A DNA stretch of 64,000 bases, from NCBI GenBank assembly GCA_032716605.1, contig CM064517.1:20927276-20991275 (forward strand), in the 5' to 3' direction. Source of the stretch: Paralithodes platypus (taxonomy: Eukaryota > Arthropoda > Malacostraca > Decapoda > Lithodidae). Position 1 is the first letter of the stretch; each line of letters starts with the position of its first letter. The translations under genes were made by a program, and so were the position numbers. Below are positions 30,742 to 42,325 of the stretch, one piece after another. The notes beneath the pieces were generated by a model, which worked only from the letters and a program-made list of their open reading frames with translations, was not told the origin of the DNA and searched no databases.

Positions 30742-31333
30742 ATATTTTCACTAGGCCTAGTTAATTTTTGAGTTATTATTTGACAGCATTGGTTATTTTT
30801 CCTGCTCCATATTTTCTAAGAGTGAGTTCAATGCCTAACAAGAACAGATCCAAAAAGAATATTTGTTAAACATCATATATAACCCCTCCTATACTAATTA
30901 TACAGGCCTAAAAGTATTTACTGTGCATTTTCCAGTAAGACATCGGACAGGAATAAGCAGCAATAGTAAAATATTCATATAAATAGTAGGAGCCAAAAAA
31001 TGAATGAAATAAACCCACGAAAATACGTCCGAAGTTCCCCTCCGCTTGTCCGAAGCTATCCCAGCATTCTTGGCAATCATTTTCCATAAGAAATCACTAT
31101 GTCCGAAGTTATCCATACATGTCCGAAGTTAGCCACTTTTCAAGATGACTTCGGACACCATTTAGAATAAGGATAGCTCTCTTATTATGGGGGATAATAT
31201 TAGGAGGCTTCCTAGATTACCTCGCACTATCACCACACATCACTTGACCTAGTTATATCTCTATAATGTGTTTACAGTCAGGAGATATCGTTAAAAAAAC
31301 TTGAAAAATGTACGAAGTTACACGGTTTTACGG
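30742..31333. other. Right body of the TA-flanked element with subterminal GTCCGAAG repeats
   Basis: GTCCGAAG occurs at 31027, 31048, 31101 and 31121. The inverted CTTCGGAC occurs at 31149, and a variant GTACGAAG at 31310. The 72-codon minus-strand frame at 30898-31116 resembles no known protein. The right terminal inverted repeat ends at 31333. Confidence 0.65.
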
Positions 31334-32098
31334 TAATTCATTTCCACTGCTCTCACTCTTGGTCTGAGTCTCTCAACCAACGTCCATGCTTCGCTTCCGT
31401 AAGACAGTGTCGGGATTACCACACTGTCATGCAAGGACTTCTTCACTTCCATACTGACCACCCTATTTCTTGTTACTGCTTTCACCGTTCCTACAACCTC
31501 TTCCCCTGTTGTACCCTCTCCCGCACTTTTTCATCCATAGTCCCATCTTTACTCAACACACTGCCCAGATACTTAAAAGAGTTGACGATCTCCATAGCCT
31601 GACCGTTCAGCTTCACATCACACTCTGTGACTTCACCCCTTTCGAAGACCATAACCTTGTTCTTCCCCGCATTTACCTTCAAATTCCATTTTTCGCACAC
31701 TGTTCCAAACTCATTTACCAGACCCTGCAACTCCCATTCATTATCACTCATCAGAACTGTATCATCCACAAACAGCATTATAGGTAACTTCCACTCAATT
31801 CCCTCCCTTTTTAGCGATACACCAACATCCACTGCTCTTGACAGTATTTCTTTCATGACTCCATCCATATATACAGTAAACAACCACGGGGACATCACAC
31901 ACCCCTGTTTCAAACCAACATTCAGGTCAAAGAACTCGCTCTGCTCACTCTCCACACGTACTGCCGCCTTTGCACCCTCATATATGCTCTTCACTGCTTT
32001 CACCAACTTGCCATCTACTCCGTATATTCTAAGTACTCTCCACAAACCTTCTCTATCCACTCTGTCATAGGCCTTCTCCAAGTCCATAAAGGCAACAT
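31334..32098 (-). mobile_element. RTE-like LINE copy D, piece 2 of 3 (central RT)
   Basis: Minus-strand RT from the C-terminal TLTYGSEAW region up to FMDLEKAYDRVDREGL. The FADD motif is altered to FVDDTVLMSD (GCG to GTG change, plus strand near 31768). A 1-nt deletion near 31497 breaks the frame at KRVVG. At 32098 it stops after GGCAACAT, where DIRS2 begins, and resumes with ACACCTTTTG at 46435. Confidence 0.9.
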
Positions 32099-32450
32099 TA
32101 TAGGTTTGACTCCTGCAAGGAGATAAAGAAAACCTAATATTTAGTAGTGGCCCCGTAATCATTGACGATTATGCCTATTACATAAGGCCTCCTCTTCAAA
32201 CACTCATTTACCGTAGTTTGAATCTACCGTGCAGAGCATAACGAATTTGAGGAGCCTTCATCATGAGCGCACGCAACCTCACTCATGGTTCGTCATTATG
32301 AAATTGGGTACTCACTACGAAAAAACTTTGTAAAAAATAATAAATCAAAAGAAAATAAGAATAACTATTCATAAGCTTTCCATATATTCGTGGATGTACT
32401 TGTGTGGATCTTTGACCAGATGCTGACTTCAGGCGTCATACCTCCTTCAC
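32099..32450 (-). repeat. DIRS2 right inverted terminal repeat
   Basis: This is the 3' terminus of the minus-strand element. It begins TATAGGTTTGACTCC on the plus strand and pairs in inverse orientation with 46137-46432. Confidence 0.88.
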
Positions 32451-32479
32451 TGACATATCAAGTAAACCAAAATCCTTAA

Positions 32480-32901
32480 CCCTTAAACAGCGGCGCTCGA
32501 CTTAAGTCGTGCACCAATTTGCAGCAAGTTAGGAGCATTATTAAGGTTTTTAAAGGGTTAAAATCGAGTGCAAATGGCCGGGAGCGCAGCGGGCCAGACA
32601 GCCGACTCCCAGGGCTTACCGCCGCCCATTAACTCATGTTCCCTGTGTTCTCGAGAGGCCGGCAGTGTAGCCAGTAGTGAGCATAGCTGGGAAAAATATA
32701 CCGATATATGCTAAACTTCCATGTTCGTGGCACCACTGCAAGAGAACCACGAGTGCTACGTAGCTCGTTCTGGTCTCATTTTGCAGCTTTTAGTGCCTAG
32801 TTTTTTGCTAAATACTTTTTTTTTCATGCAGATGCTTGATTTATCATGCAGGAGGGCCTGAATATGCCCAAATGAGCCCAAAACACCCCGCTAGACAAAG
32901 G
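32480..32901. mobile_element. TTAA-flanked MITE in DIRS2, 422 bp
   Basis: TTAA stands at 32476-32479 and 32902-32905. DIRS1 shows the unoccupied site (TGATGTATTAAGGATTTTGG on the plus strand near 30354-30373). The ends are CCCTTAAACAGCGGCG and, as complement of the right end, CCTTTGTCTAGCGGGG (10 of 16 matches). The ACACCCCGC/GCGGGGTGTTTTAACC block is shared with the MITE at 7588-8066. No coding capacity. Confidence 0.85.
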
Positions 32902-32947
32902 TTAATACATCAACGAATGGGAAGGGGATGGTCGGGAGGGCCCCAGT

Positions 32948-33050
32948 CGTCAATGATTACGGTGCCACTACTAAATATTAGGTTTTCTTTATCTCCTTGC
33001 AGGAGTCAAACCTATAATTTATTATTGATCCATCATTGACGATTATGCCT
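32948..33050 (-). repeat. DIRS2 internal complementary region
   Basis: Holds the complements of the two DIRS2 ends joined at AT (33017-33018): CAAACCTATA on one side and TTATTATTGATCCATC on the other. The second half has drifted from the left-terminal TTATTAGTGGCCCC. Confidence 0.85.
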
Positions 33051-33166
33051 GATATCTAAGACTGGAGGGGGACATTCGTAATCATATCATAACTCTAGCA
33101 AAAGCAGATAATCAAACAACCACATAGTATTCTTACTTTGTAAAAAAGATATATATTTGTGCATAC

Positions 33167-33895
33167 AGCATATAATAATAATAATAATAATAATATTAAT
33201 AATAATATTTATTCAGTTAGCAATTTACAGAGTTGGTACCACATAGTTTGTTACAAATATGACATGTACCAGCCTTGCATAATTCCAACTAAGGATAGCC
33301 CAATAAGGCCGTTAGGCGTATTTCCATTGGGGTCCTTGTGGGATTAGGTTAGCTGGGGAAAATGGGGAGGATAAAGAAATAGATACTTTAGAGAAAGTAT
33401 TTCTAGGGGGTTATTTTAAGATACCTTACATCCTATAGTAAATATCAGTAATCCGTAATCATTTCAGTTTGGTTTGTCTATCTCTTATGTCGCATTTAGT
33501 AGTAGACATAAGCTTGGTGCTCCCTTCTCGCAGCTGTCCGGTTCAGGTGTTCCTTCAGGCTACGTCTGAAGGAATACAGTGTTCTCTTTTCACGGACTGA
33601 CTGGGGTAGGTCGTTCCAGTCTTTGATGGCGGTGAAGAAGAATGTTTGCTTACCCTGTCCTTGGATTCTCGGGACCTTAAAATTAAACATCCTGTTTCTT
33701 GTATTATGTCCACTCCTCTCATTTGCTTTAACAAAATCATTCTTTAGGTACTCTGGAGCTCTGTCATAGAAAATTTTGAAGGCATTAGTGAGCCTGATTT
33801 GTTTGGCCCTGTCAGCGACATTGAGCATACCTAGTGACTGAAGTTGTTCCTGGCCAACATGTGATCTGGGTTCTAAAATATAATAAATATACAAA
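33167..33895 (-). mobile_element. LINE fragment (CR1-superfamily-like) with (ATT)n tail, inserted in DIRS2
   Basis: The 3' UTR and an (ATT)n tail lie at 33167-33230 on the plus-strand map, and the coding end lies at 33496-33890. DIRS1 lacks it (GTATATATGTGCTGCGCC near 30089). The same 3' UTR recurs on the plus strand at 49851-50208. Confidence 0.75.
33496..33894 (-). pseudogene. LINE reverse transcriptase C-terminal fragment
   Basis: About 130 codons with LNVADRAKQIRLTNAFKIFY, GHNTRNRMFNFKVPR, FFFTAIKDWNDLPQSVREK and SFRRSLKEHL. These blocks occur after the RT domain in many CR1/jockey-superfamily LINEs. The frame is uninterrupted but lacks the RT catalytic core because of 5' truncation. Confidence 0.75.
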
Positions 33896-34141
33896 AAAGG
33901 GGTCCAAGCAGGAGCGTGCTTCGAAGAAGCCTGCTTGGGTAAAAAATTGTTAACTCAGAGACTCTGTACACAGAGCTGGTAGTTAAGAAGGCACCCCACT
34001 TAAAGTAAGTGGTGAAAAATAAACATATATAAGTTTACATGTGCACATATAAACCCCATTAAACTATTGGATATATTCCTAAAAATATACCCAAATATAA
34101 AAGGAACTCGTGTACCGTCGCAGAAGTACTGAACTCTTGTA

Positions 34142-35095
34142 CAGTAAACTTCCGTTAATCCGAAGGGCAGCGGACCGGCCCTCGTTCGGATTAGTGGATT
34201 TTTCGGATTATCGGACTTTACCCCTATGAACCTGTGTATGACGAAAACATTGAGACATTAGGCCACCCAAATGACACAATGGTGCACACACACATATCAT
34301 ATGTTCATGAAATCACTTCAAAAGTTTACCATTGTCATTGTAGCCTGTTACCTACTTCAAAACATTCAGATTAATGGTCAAAGGAATCTGCTGATATAAA
34401 CGTCTTCTTCTTCTTCCTTCTACTAGCTAGTTTGTCTTGCTCTTGAAGATCAGATGTGGTTCGGGAAGTAATGCCTTAACAACGGCACTTCCCTGAGAGG
34501 TTCTTGTAATTTTCCTTTTGTGATTTTCCTTTTGTGACGTGCTCTGTTATATTATATTGTATTGAAAGCACCCTTGTCTTGTTGTCTTGAAAGCACCCTT
34601 GGGACGCTCCGATCACTGAACTATAAATAGTAGCGTATCGGAACGTCCAAAGGTGCGTTTTCAAGCTCAAGACTAATACGTCCAAATGTGCGTTTTCAAG
34701 CTCAAGACTGAATGCGGTGCAAGCCAGTAGCGCATCGGAGCGTCCCAAGGATGCGTTCAAGAGCAAAACAAACTCTCTAGCAGACGATGTGGAAGAAGAA
34801 GAAGAAGAAGGTGTTTACGTTTATATCAGTAGCTTCCTTTGACCAATAATCTGAATGTTTTGAAGTAGGTAATAGGCTACAATGACAATGGTAAACTTTT
34901 AAAGTGAATTCATGAACATATGATATGTGTGTGCTCCATTATGTGTCATTTGAGTGGCCTAATGCCTCAAAAAGGGGACTTTGGGACTTCTTGAAATTCG
35001 GACCATCGGGTGAATTCGGATTTGGCCTCAAATTGAAAAATTCGGACTATTGGGAGATTCGAATCATCGGTCGTCGGATTAACGGACTTTTACTG
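34142..35095. mobile_element. Tigger/pogo-like palindromic MITE, second copy, 954 bp
   Basis: TA duplications at 34140-34141 and 35096-35097 lie within the DIRS2 3' UTR. It differs from the 11712-12674 copy by a few substitutions, a GAA-triplet expansion on each side of the centre and a short internal deletion. High similarity at two nested sites implies recent activity of the family. No transposase is encoded. Confidence 0.87.
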
Positions 35096-35403
35096 TACTT
35101 ATGCAGAAGTACGTACATAAAAAATAAAAGTTGCCGTCGCAACTACTAAGATTACTTAAAATTATAATGCTTCATAGCCAAAACTATTTACAACAAGCAT
35201 TGTTGTTCTACTATGACTGTACGTTAGCACAATTTCCTGTAATGAACATTACAGAGAAATTTTAAATCACAACATCTATACCCGGTATCATAGCTCGTAT
35301 GCTCCGAACACATACTCTGGCGGGGTCTAGGGTGTCCTATGTTACACTGACTGCACCCCCTCCCCTCTCTTTTCTTAATCTAAACCCTAAGTGACCTAGA
35401 GGC

Positions 35404-36877
35404 CACCTAGACCCTCTGCCTTAAAGCTATACATGGCATGGAAGGTCTGTCAAGAGCTACTGAAAGGTATCGCGTCAAAAATGTATGATTAGAGGACCAT
35501 AGGTGCGTGGACGCTATGTCCTCAACAGAAAAATTCTTAAGGAAACTTAAAGAGGTCGCCCATTTGCGTAAATTGTGGGCTCTTCCCACAACGCCGGGAT
35601 TACTTTCCTGAAAGACGTCGACTAAGAGAGAAGCCATTTTACGTTTCATTAGTCATTACACGTTTACCCGTACTGGAAACCCATAAAGCACCCTGTTGAT
35701 TCAGAGGTGCCACTCTCAAATATTTGGTTAGCGCTTGCACTGGACTAAATTATGGTGCACCTTTCCCCTTTTCAACGCCGGCACCGTGAACTCTGAAAAC
35801 ACGTGTTCACTGTGTTCATTTTTGGCGATGAACCCTGGGGAAGGTGCGATATGAATACAGTCATTAAGCCTACCAAACCTTATGCAATTAGGTGTGTTGC
35901 TCATCGCCGCCAGCTCAGATACCCTGTTCCCGGTAGCCAAAGCCATAAGGAATACTGCCCTTTTTAAAAGTAAGTCAAAATCTGCAGTATTTTGGTACCG
36001 CCGGGAATGAAGTAACGACAACGCTTTGTCCAGAGACCAGGTAGGCATGAGCTGACGGGGAGGTGGGCGGAGTTTAACCCTCCTGGCCCGGGCAGGCTCT
36101 CAAAATGACAGTGTGGGCTACCCGGGCGAGTTGGCCGAAAAACGTCTAGGCCTAGGCTACTGTATTTTTGTTTAGTTTAACTGCTAGAAATTTCCCACGC
36201 ATCTATAAATGTAGTGCGGTTTCCAATCTGTAGACTGGCGTTGAGTAGAGCTCTCTATGTCAACTGGTTCAGTTGTGATGACGATTTCAGTGGAGAGCAC
36301 TTGCAGACAATGTTAGCAATATGACGATCTTTTCACTACTGAAACAACGACATACAGACATACAATAACAAACGAGTCTTCTCTTTCTTGTTTTCGGAGG
36401 TGCGGTGACGTAACGATCGGCTTTGTTTACATGTGTCGGACGCACGGCGTTCAGACCAAGCTGAATAGGCTTTCAAGCTTACGGATTTTAAAATGACACC
36501 CGGGCACCGGCCCTTAATTCGTGGTGTCATTTTAAAATGACAACCGGGCCAGGAGGGTTAAAACATGCTCTCATGAAACCAGTCTCCTCCGCTAGTGGAA
36601 TGGTTAGACCTGTAAGGTCAAAGAATGGCATCCTAATCGCTGTTAAGTGATTTTTTAACGTTACTACAGATAGACGTTTCTGCTCAAACAGATTGTTTAA
36701 ATAATTAAAAACCAAAGCCACCAAAGGCACGGTTTGTTCTTTTCTAAGTATCCAAGAAGTAAAAGACTGCCAGTGCGATTGATACTGTCGCTTAGTAGAT
36801 TGTGTATATTGATTCATGAATTTATCGGTCACGTTTCTACCATACGGCGTTAGCCACTTGGCCTCCTGAATGTCCAT
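35404..36877 (-). pseudogene. DIRS2 tyrosine recombinase, MITE-interrupted
   Basis: It starts at MDIQEAKW (ATG complement at 36875-36877) and keeps the catalytic blocks LATGNRVSELAAM, GRAHNLRKWATSL (His changed to Asn neighbour context: A-H-N-L-R) and WSSNHTFLTRYL. A TTAA MITE at 36078-36557 splits it after FMRAC. A 1-nt shift near 35745 (HHNL/VQ) and a further change near 35660 break the C-terminal half. DIRS1 has the uninterrupted sequence around the MITE site (GGGCGGAGTTTAAATCATGC, as complement). Confidence 0.85.
36078..36557. mobile_element. TTAA-flanked MITE family 1, copy 2 (480 bp)
   Basis: TTAA at 36074-36077 and 36558-36561. The perfect inverted ends read CCCTCCTGGCCCGG on both strands. 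The interior matches the 13202 copy (GAAAAACGTCTAGGCCTAGG, AACTGGTTCAGTTGTGATG) and includes an inner palindromic GTCATTTTAAAATGAC near the right end. DIRS1 gives the empty site. Confidence 0.9.
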
Positions 36878-38735
36878 AATGCAAAAGTCAGCGAGGTCTC
36901 TAGGTTGCCAATCGTGTCTAAGTGGAAATACCCGACCGGGAGCGACACCGGGTTCGGGCACCACATTTTCAATTGCTGGTACCACAACTGCGCCGGCCAC
37001 AGGGGCGTGATTAACGTGACTACGCCCCGATAATCTTGTAGTTTGCTTACTACGTGGCACATTAGAGAAGCGTCTGGCGGCGGAAACAGATAAATGGAAC
37101 TCCACATGTTCCAGTCCGTCACCAGTGCGTCGGGTCCTCTCGCCGGCGTGATTGTCCGGCGGGTTAAGTACAGCGGGAGTTTGTGAGTCTCCTTGGACGC
37201 AAACAGATCCACTTGTGGATGGTAAGGCTTCGCAATCATTAGGTCGAAAATGTTCTGCTTGAGTGCCCATTCTACCGTTGTGGTCTGTCTCCGAGATAGA
37301 GCGTCTGCCCAAACGTTTGCTACGCCGGGGAGATAAGATGCGTGAAGCTGGATGTCCAGCTTGTCGGCTAGCACAAAAATCTTTTCGGACACGTTTAGCA
37401 ACCTCCGAGATCGCGTTGACCCTTGTTTCTGAATGCAGTGAACCGCATTCAGATTGTCCATCCTGAAGGCCACTGATTTGCCCCGTAAAGAAGAGCCGTG
37501 AGCCTGAAAGAAATACAAGGGGACTAGTAACTCTTTGACATTGATGTGGGAGGAATCTGAATGGAACCAAAACCCTTGACCCTGATGCCCTTGGTTTGAC
37601 TGAAAGCCCCAACCTATCGTGCCTGACGCATCCGTGTCTACCCATACCGTCGGCGGAGGAGAGGTCCATGACATGACTGAGTGCAATGTTTCCCTCTTCG
37701 CCCAGACCGCTAGCAAGTTGTGTATTAATTTTGGTATGGGCCATACTGTTTCCGCCGGCAATAGTGGAAAACATTTGTTGCCTTCCAAATTAAACGTTTC
37801 ACTTTCAACCGGCCCAACTTTACAGTTAGTTGAATCCAGTTGAGAGAGCCGACCAGAGATTCCCAGACCCTCCGTGTCGTAGTCAGACTGTGAAGAAACA
37901 GAAACAGTTTCTTGCGAAACCTGTTCCGATTGTCCACACTCTGATTCAGAGTGAGAGCAGCTGTGTCCCAGACCAGCCCTATCCACTGGACTACTTGTGA
38001 GGGAACAAGGTTCGACTTTACCAGGTTTACCTTGAATCCTAGAGTTTTTACATGATTTAATGTTATGTTGACATGATTGATGCATAACTGTTCCGTCTCC
38101 GCCACCACCAGCCAGTCGTCTAGATACCACAAAATCCTGATCCCTTGTTGTAACAAGGGCATCAGGGCTTGCCGGACTAATTTCGTGAATATGCGAGGTG
38201 CCAGGTTTAATCCGAACGGCATCCTCTGAAAGACATAAGTCTGATGCTTTATTCGTAAGGCCAAAAATCGTTGAAACCTTTTGTTTACCGGGACGTGCCA
38301 ATACGCGTCCGTCAGGTCAAAAGAGCACATCCACCCTTCCGGTGGAAGTGTTAGCCTGATTTGATTCACTGTCAGCATCCGGAAGGATACGTTGTGAATG
38401 TGGAGGTTCAGATAAGACAGGTCTACGACCGGCCTCATCTGAACACTGTCCCTTTTGGGCACCAGAAAAAGTTTGGATGTAAAAACTGGGTAATTTTGAG
38501 GGACCGGGATGATGACATTCTTGGCGATCATTTCTTGGATCAGTGACTCCACCTCTAATGAAACAAAATTTGCCTTTGTCGGCTGACGTAAACGAGGTCG
38601 CCGGAGCCACTGCCAGGTGATGCCTTTGCGTGCCACCATCCTCGCCCATGTGTTTAAAGGCCTTGCGCGATGACTCGCCCGGAACGACCCAGTTAGCAGA
38701 CAAGGGTGCGCCGGCTGGACTACTCTCCGATCCAC
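36850..38735 (-). pseudogene. DIRS2 reverse transcriptase-RNase H-methyltransferase-like polyprotein, one frameshift
   Basis: The better-preserved copy. The RT includes SKLFLVPKRDSVQMRPVVDL, MCSFDLTDAYWHVPVNKRF, RMPFGLNLAPRIFTK and ILWYLDDWLVV. After a 1-nt deletion near 37795 the next frame carries RNase H (VWVDTDASGTIGWG, NVKELLVPLYF, RMDNLNAVHC, NVWADALSRR) and the methyltransferase-like end (VDLFASKETHKLPLYL, IYLFPPPDASLM, LITPLWPAQLWY). It stops at 36850, inside the recombinase start region. The recombinase frame is also open across most of the RNase H part (see findings). Confidence 0.87.
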
Positions 38736-38770
38736 CCGCCGTAAGACTGGCCCTGGGAGTGAGAGAGACC

Positions 38771-39311
38771 CTATTTTTTTGGTGGTGGTGGTGGTGTAAG
38801 TTTAGAGGACTGGCCGGGTTTGGCTGGAGACGGGCCCTGGCCCGGCCTGTGATACTTTTGACCTTTACCTGAAGACTTTCCTTGCTTGTACCTGTACTGA
38901 CCTTGGGTGGAAGAGGGCTTAGGCAAATGAAAGGGTTTTGCGCCACCAGACTGAGCTTTAGCGACTGGTTTGGGCTTGGTGAAAGTGAAAGCAGGTTTCT
39001 TAGACGGGGCAGGACTGTGCTTAAAGGCCTGAGCCATGTTAAACACCGTCCTCCACACATCCGGGGACATTAAAGAGGCAGTTAGAACCGGGGACATTAC
39101 TACTTGATTTGCAATCCTATCCGGGACCTTTCGTACGAGAGGCATCCTGAGATCTGGTCTTGCCCGCACCGCCTCTAGCAAGGCTGTACGGATATCTCCC
39201 AATGACTGAATAGAAGTCTGGAGGAGCAAGCGTCTAGACAGTTAAATAGCCTTTCGGACTTCCGCGTCCGCGATTGCCTGAGCCGATCTTAGCATTGACT
39301 TTGTTACCTGT
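38771..39311 (-). pseudogene. DIRS2 gag-like ORF1, C-terminal part
   Basis: Minus-strand frame with SIQSLGDIRTALLEAV, MSPDVWRTVFNMAQAF and a basic Lys/Gly/Pro tail ending in SKLTPPPPPKK. It follows LINE2 directly. The part upstream of LINE2 lies at 42326-44460. Confidence 0.75.
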
Positions 39312-42300
39312 TGTATTTACCTAATTGTAGTTTACAGGAGTTGAGCTAAGCTCGTGTTGTCCCGTCTCTCAGTCTACTTTTTATCCAATTTTTTCTTGAA
39401 AATATGGATATTCCTTGCCCCTACCACCTCCTCCTCCAGCCCATTCCATTTGTCAATACATCTATAGGGGAAGCTAAACTTCCTGATATCGTTCTTGCAG
39501 GTAGGTCTTTTTACTTTGTAGCTGTGGCCTCTAGTTATTCCTGTATCCATAATTAATATATCCTCCCTATCCAGCCTCTCCAGCCCCCGGGTGCATTTGT
39601 ACATCATTATCATGTCTCCCCTCTCTCTCCTCTCTTTTAGACTCGGTAGATTTAATTTGTCTAGCCTCCCTTCATATGGCAGTTCTCTGAGACTTGGAAC
39701 CAATCTAGTAACTGCTCTCTGGATTCTTTCTAACTTGTGAATATGCTTCTTTAGATGCGGGGACCACACCACTGCTGCATACTCCAATTTTGGTCTAATC
39801 ATACTCTTCATAATTTTCGCTACCATGGTCTCATCCAAGTAGTTCAGAGCAACTTTCATATTCCCGGCCATTGCATACATTCCGCCAAAGAGCTTGTTAA
39901 TATGTTTCTCTGGCTACAAATTATCTTGTATAATCAACCCTAAATCCTTTTCTTTTTCGGCCTTGCTAATTATATTATCTCCCATCCTGTACTCCCAATT
40001 TGGTCTATTCACACTTCTTCCCATATTTAACACATGGCATTTACTTATATTAAATTTCATTTTCCACTTGGTGCTCCATTCGTATATTTTATCTAAATCC
40101 CTTTGCAGCTCCTCACAACTACTTTTATTTGTTATTTGTCTCATAATTTTTACGTCATCTGCAAACATTGACATGTAGGAGTTTATGCCTATCGGCAGGT
40201 CATTCACGTATAAGGAACATGAGAGGTGCCAACACAGATCCCTGCGGCACACCACTCTCAACTTTCCGCCACGATGAGTAAGTTCCTCTAATGTTGGTCC
40301 TCATTTCCCTATCTGTTAAATAGCTCTCCATCCATTTCAGCAAACCCCCTGACACATCCTAGCGTCTCAAGCTTAGATAACAATCTCTTATGTGGTACCT
40401 TATCGAATGCTTTGGAAAGGTCTAAGTAGATGCAGTCCACCCATCCGCCTCTTTCTTGGAGTACATCTATCACCCTACTGTAATAACATAGCAAACTGGT
40501 AACACAAGATGTCCCTTCTCTGAATCCAAATTGCTTTGGGGTTATTATCTTCTTTCTCTCCAACATTTTCATCCATCTCTTCCTAATTAGCTTTTCACAA
40601 ATCTTGCATACAATACTAGTAAGTGAAACTGGTCTATAGTTTAGAGGGTCCTCAGGGTTTCCATTCTTGTATATCGGAATGATATTAGCTCTTTTCCATT
40701 CAACAGGAACCTGTCCTTTATCTAAGGAAGCTTGAATTATGTCCCTCACTGGCTCCAATAATTGCTCTGCACACTCCTTTAAAACCCAGGCAGACACTTC
40801 ATCCGGTCCCATAGCTTTCCTTACTTCAAGTCCTCTCATTGCAGATAACAGCTCATCTCTAGTTATTTCAATCTTACTAAGACCACTCTCCAGTACTCCC
40901 GCCTGTGGTTCGTCAAAACCTTCCTCTCTAGTAAAAACTGACCCCAATTTGTTATTCATTACCTCGCACATGTCCGATACATTTTCATACGTCCTAGCAT
41001 CAACTCTTAATTTAGTAATTTGTTTCTTTACCTTCAACTTACTGTTTATATATTTATAAAATAATCTAGGATCACTTTCACATTTATTTACTATGTTCTT
41101 CTCATAGTTCATTTTAACTTGCCTAATTATGTTAACATATCTATTCCTCTCCTGTTTATATTTATTCCGATTACTCTCAGTGTTCCTTCTTCTTAATCTA
41201 GCCCAAGCTGCATCACGCCTACCCAAAGCTCTTTTGCATTTCAAATTAAACCAATCTTTCTGCTTAGTAAAATTTCCAGTTTTATATCTTGGGACAAACA
41301 GATTGGTTCCTACTCTATAAATTTCGAGGAATCTACTATATTTACCTTGTACGTCCTGTTCCTTCAAATAAGATCCCAATCTACTCCCTCTAAATATCTT
41401 TTCAAGGATACATAATCAGCTTTACTATAATTTAATCTGTCATTTATGTAGCTATTGTCTAATCTATTGGCATTACTCGAGGTCAACTTCCATTTTAGTA
41501 ATAGGTGATCACTTTTACCTACAGGACATAGATAGTTTATATCACTAATTTCGTGAGGATCCTTTATAAAAATCAGATCGAGTTTAGAAGGTTCGTTATT
41601 ACCCCTCATTCTTGTATTTTCCTTCACATGTTGTGCAAGTACATTTTCCGTAACCAACTCCACTAGCCGACTTCCCCAAGATCTCTGATTTGGCCCTGCA
41701 TCTCCCGATTCCCAATCAACCTCACTACAGTTGAAATCTCCTACCAAGATCAATCGATTCTTCCTTAAAAGCAATCTTCTCAACGACTGAATCATATCCT
41801 CTACCATCTCCTCAAACTCCAACTCCCTCCATGCTCTGGTCTTTGGTGGCATGTAAGCTACTGCTATGTCTAGCTTTTTTCCTTCTATATCATTGAGTTC
41901 AACTGACATTATTTCTGCCTTGTCATTATTTAACTCCACTTGCTTTGCTGTCATAGGGTTCTTAACTAATACTGCCACTCCACCTCCCCTTTTTCCCTTT
42001 CTATCATATCTCCATATATTATATCCTTCACTAAACACTATATTGCTGTCAAAGTCCTGGTTCAGCTTTGTCTCCGTCAAACAGACTATCTGTGGTTGAT
42101 CCTTTCTTAATATATCATCCAATTCTACCTTTTTACTGTTTATTCCATCTATATTAGTGTAGTAGCACAGTATATTGGAATCCTCCTCCTTGTTTCTCTT
42201 CCCTCCCTGCCTCCCATCAGGTTCACCTCCTCTTCCATCCCCTCCCTGACCTACCTCCACATTCCCTGCTAGTTCTATTCTCCTCCCCCCCCCCCCCCTC

Positions 42301-42325
42301 CACAATCTCCCGCCCCTCCCTCACC
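39312..42325 (-). mobile_element. LINE2: CR1/L2-like LINE, 5'-truncated copy of the LINE1 family
   Basis: The element runs minus-strand from a truncated 5' end in the low-complexity start of ORF2 to a CAATTAGGTAAATACA-type tail. A G-run of about 13 bases lies near 42287-42299. It interrupts DIRS2 gag at the VTH/GDI region, where DIRS1 is continuous (GTTACGCACCAGG, 22408-22420). Sequence similarity to LINE1 is high throughout. Confidence 0.88.
39374..42305 (-). pseudogene. LINE2 endonuclease-reverse transcriptase, several lesions
   Basis: Same domains as LINE1 ORF2. Lesions against LINE1: a 1-nt loss in a T run near 41370 (between the EN and the linker), a 2-nt loss near 40350 (VRGSLLK), a 2-nt loss near 40210 (LMFLMYVN), and TCG to TAG near 39914 (NLSPEKH). 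Catalytic blocks such as LILVGDFNC, YLDLSKAFDKV and MFADDVKIM remain readable. The gene is dead. Confidence 0.88.

Larger units (their letters stand above)
10529..31333. mobile_element. TA-flanked terminal-inverted-repeat element, 20.8 kb including nested insertions
   Basis: The termini are inverted repeats matching at 20 of 24 positions (CCGTAAAACCGGGTCGCTTC on the left; CCGTAAAACCGTGTAACTTC as complement of the right end). They are flanked by a TA duplication (10527-10528 and 31334-31335) within LINE copy D. TA duplication points to the Tc1/mariner/pogo group, though other TA users cannot be excluded. The element's own DNA is only about 1.9 kb: 10529-10737, 12914-13197, 13687-13939 and 30742-31333. 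The rest is nested elements. I see no transposase frame. Copies of CTTCGGAC cluster near both ends. Confidence 0.8.

Noticed and set aside
33159..33347. Plus-strand Asn-rich 62-codon frame
   Set aside because: Reads through the (ATT)n tail of a minus-strand LINE fragment.
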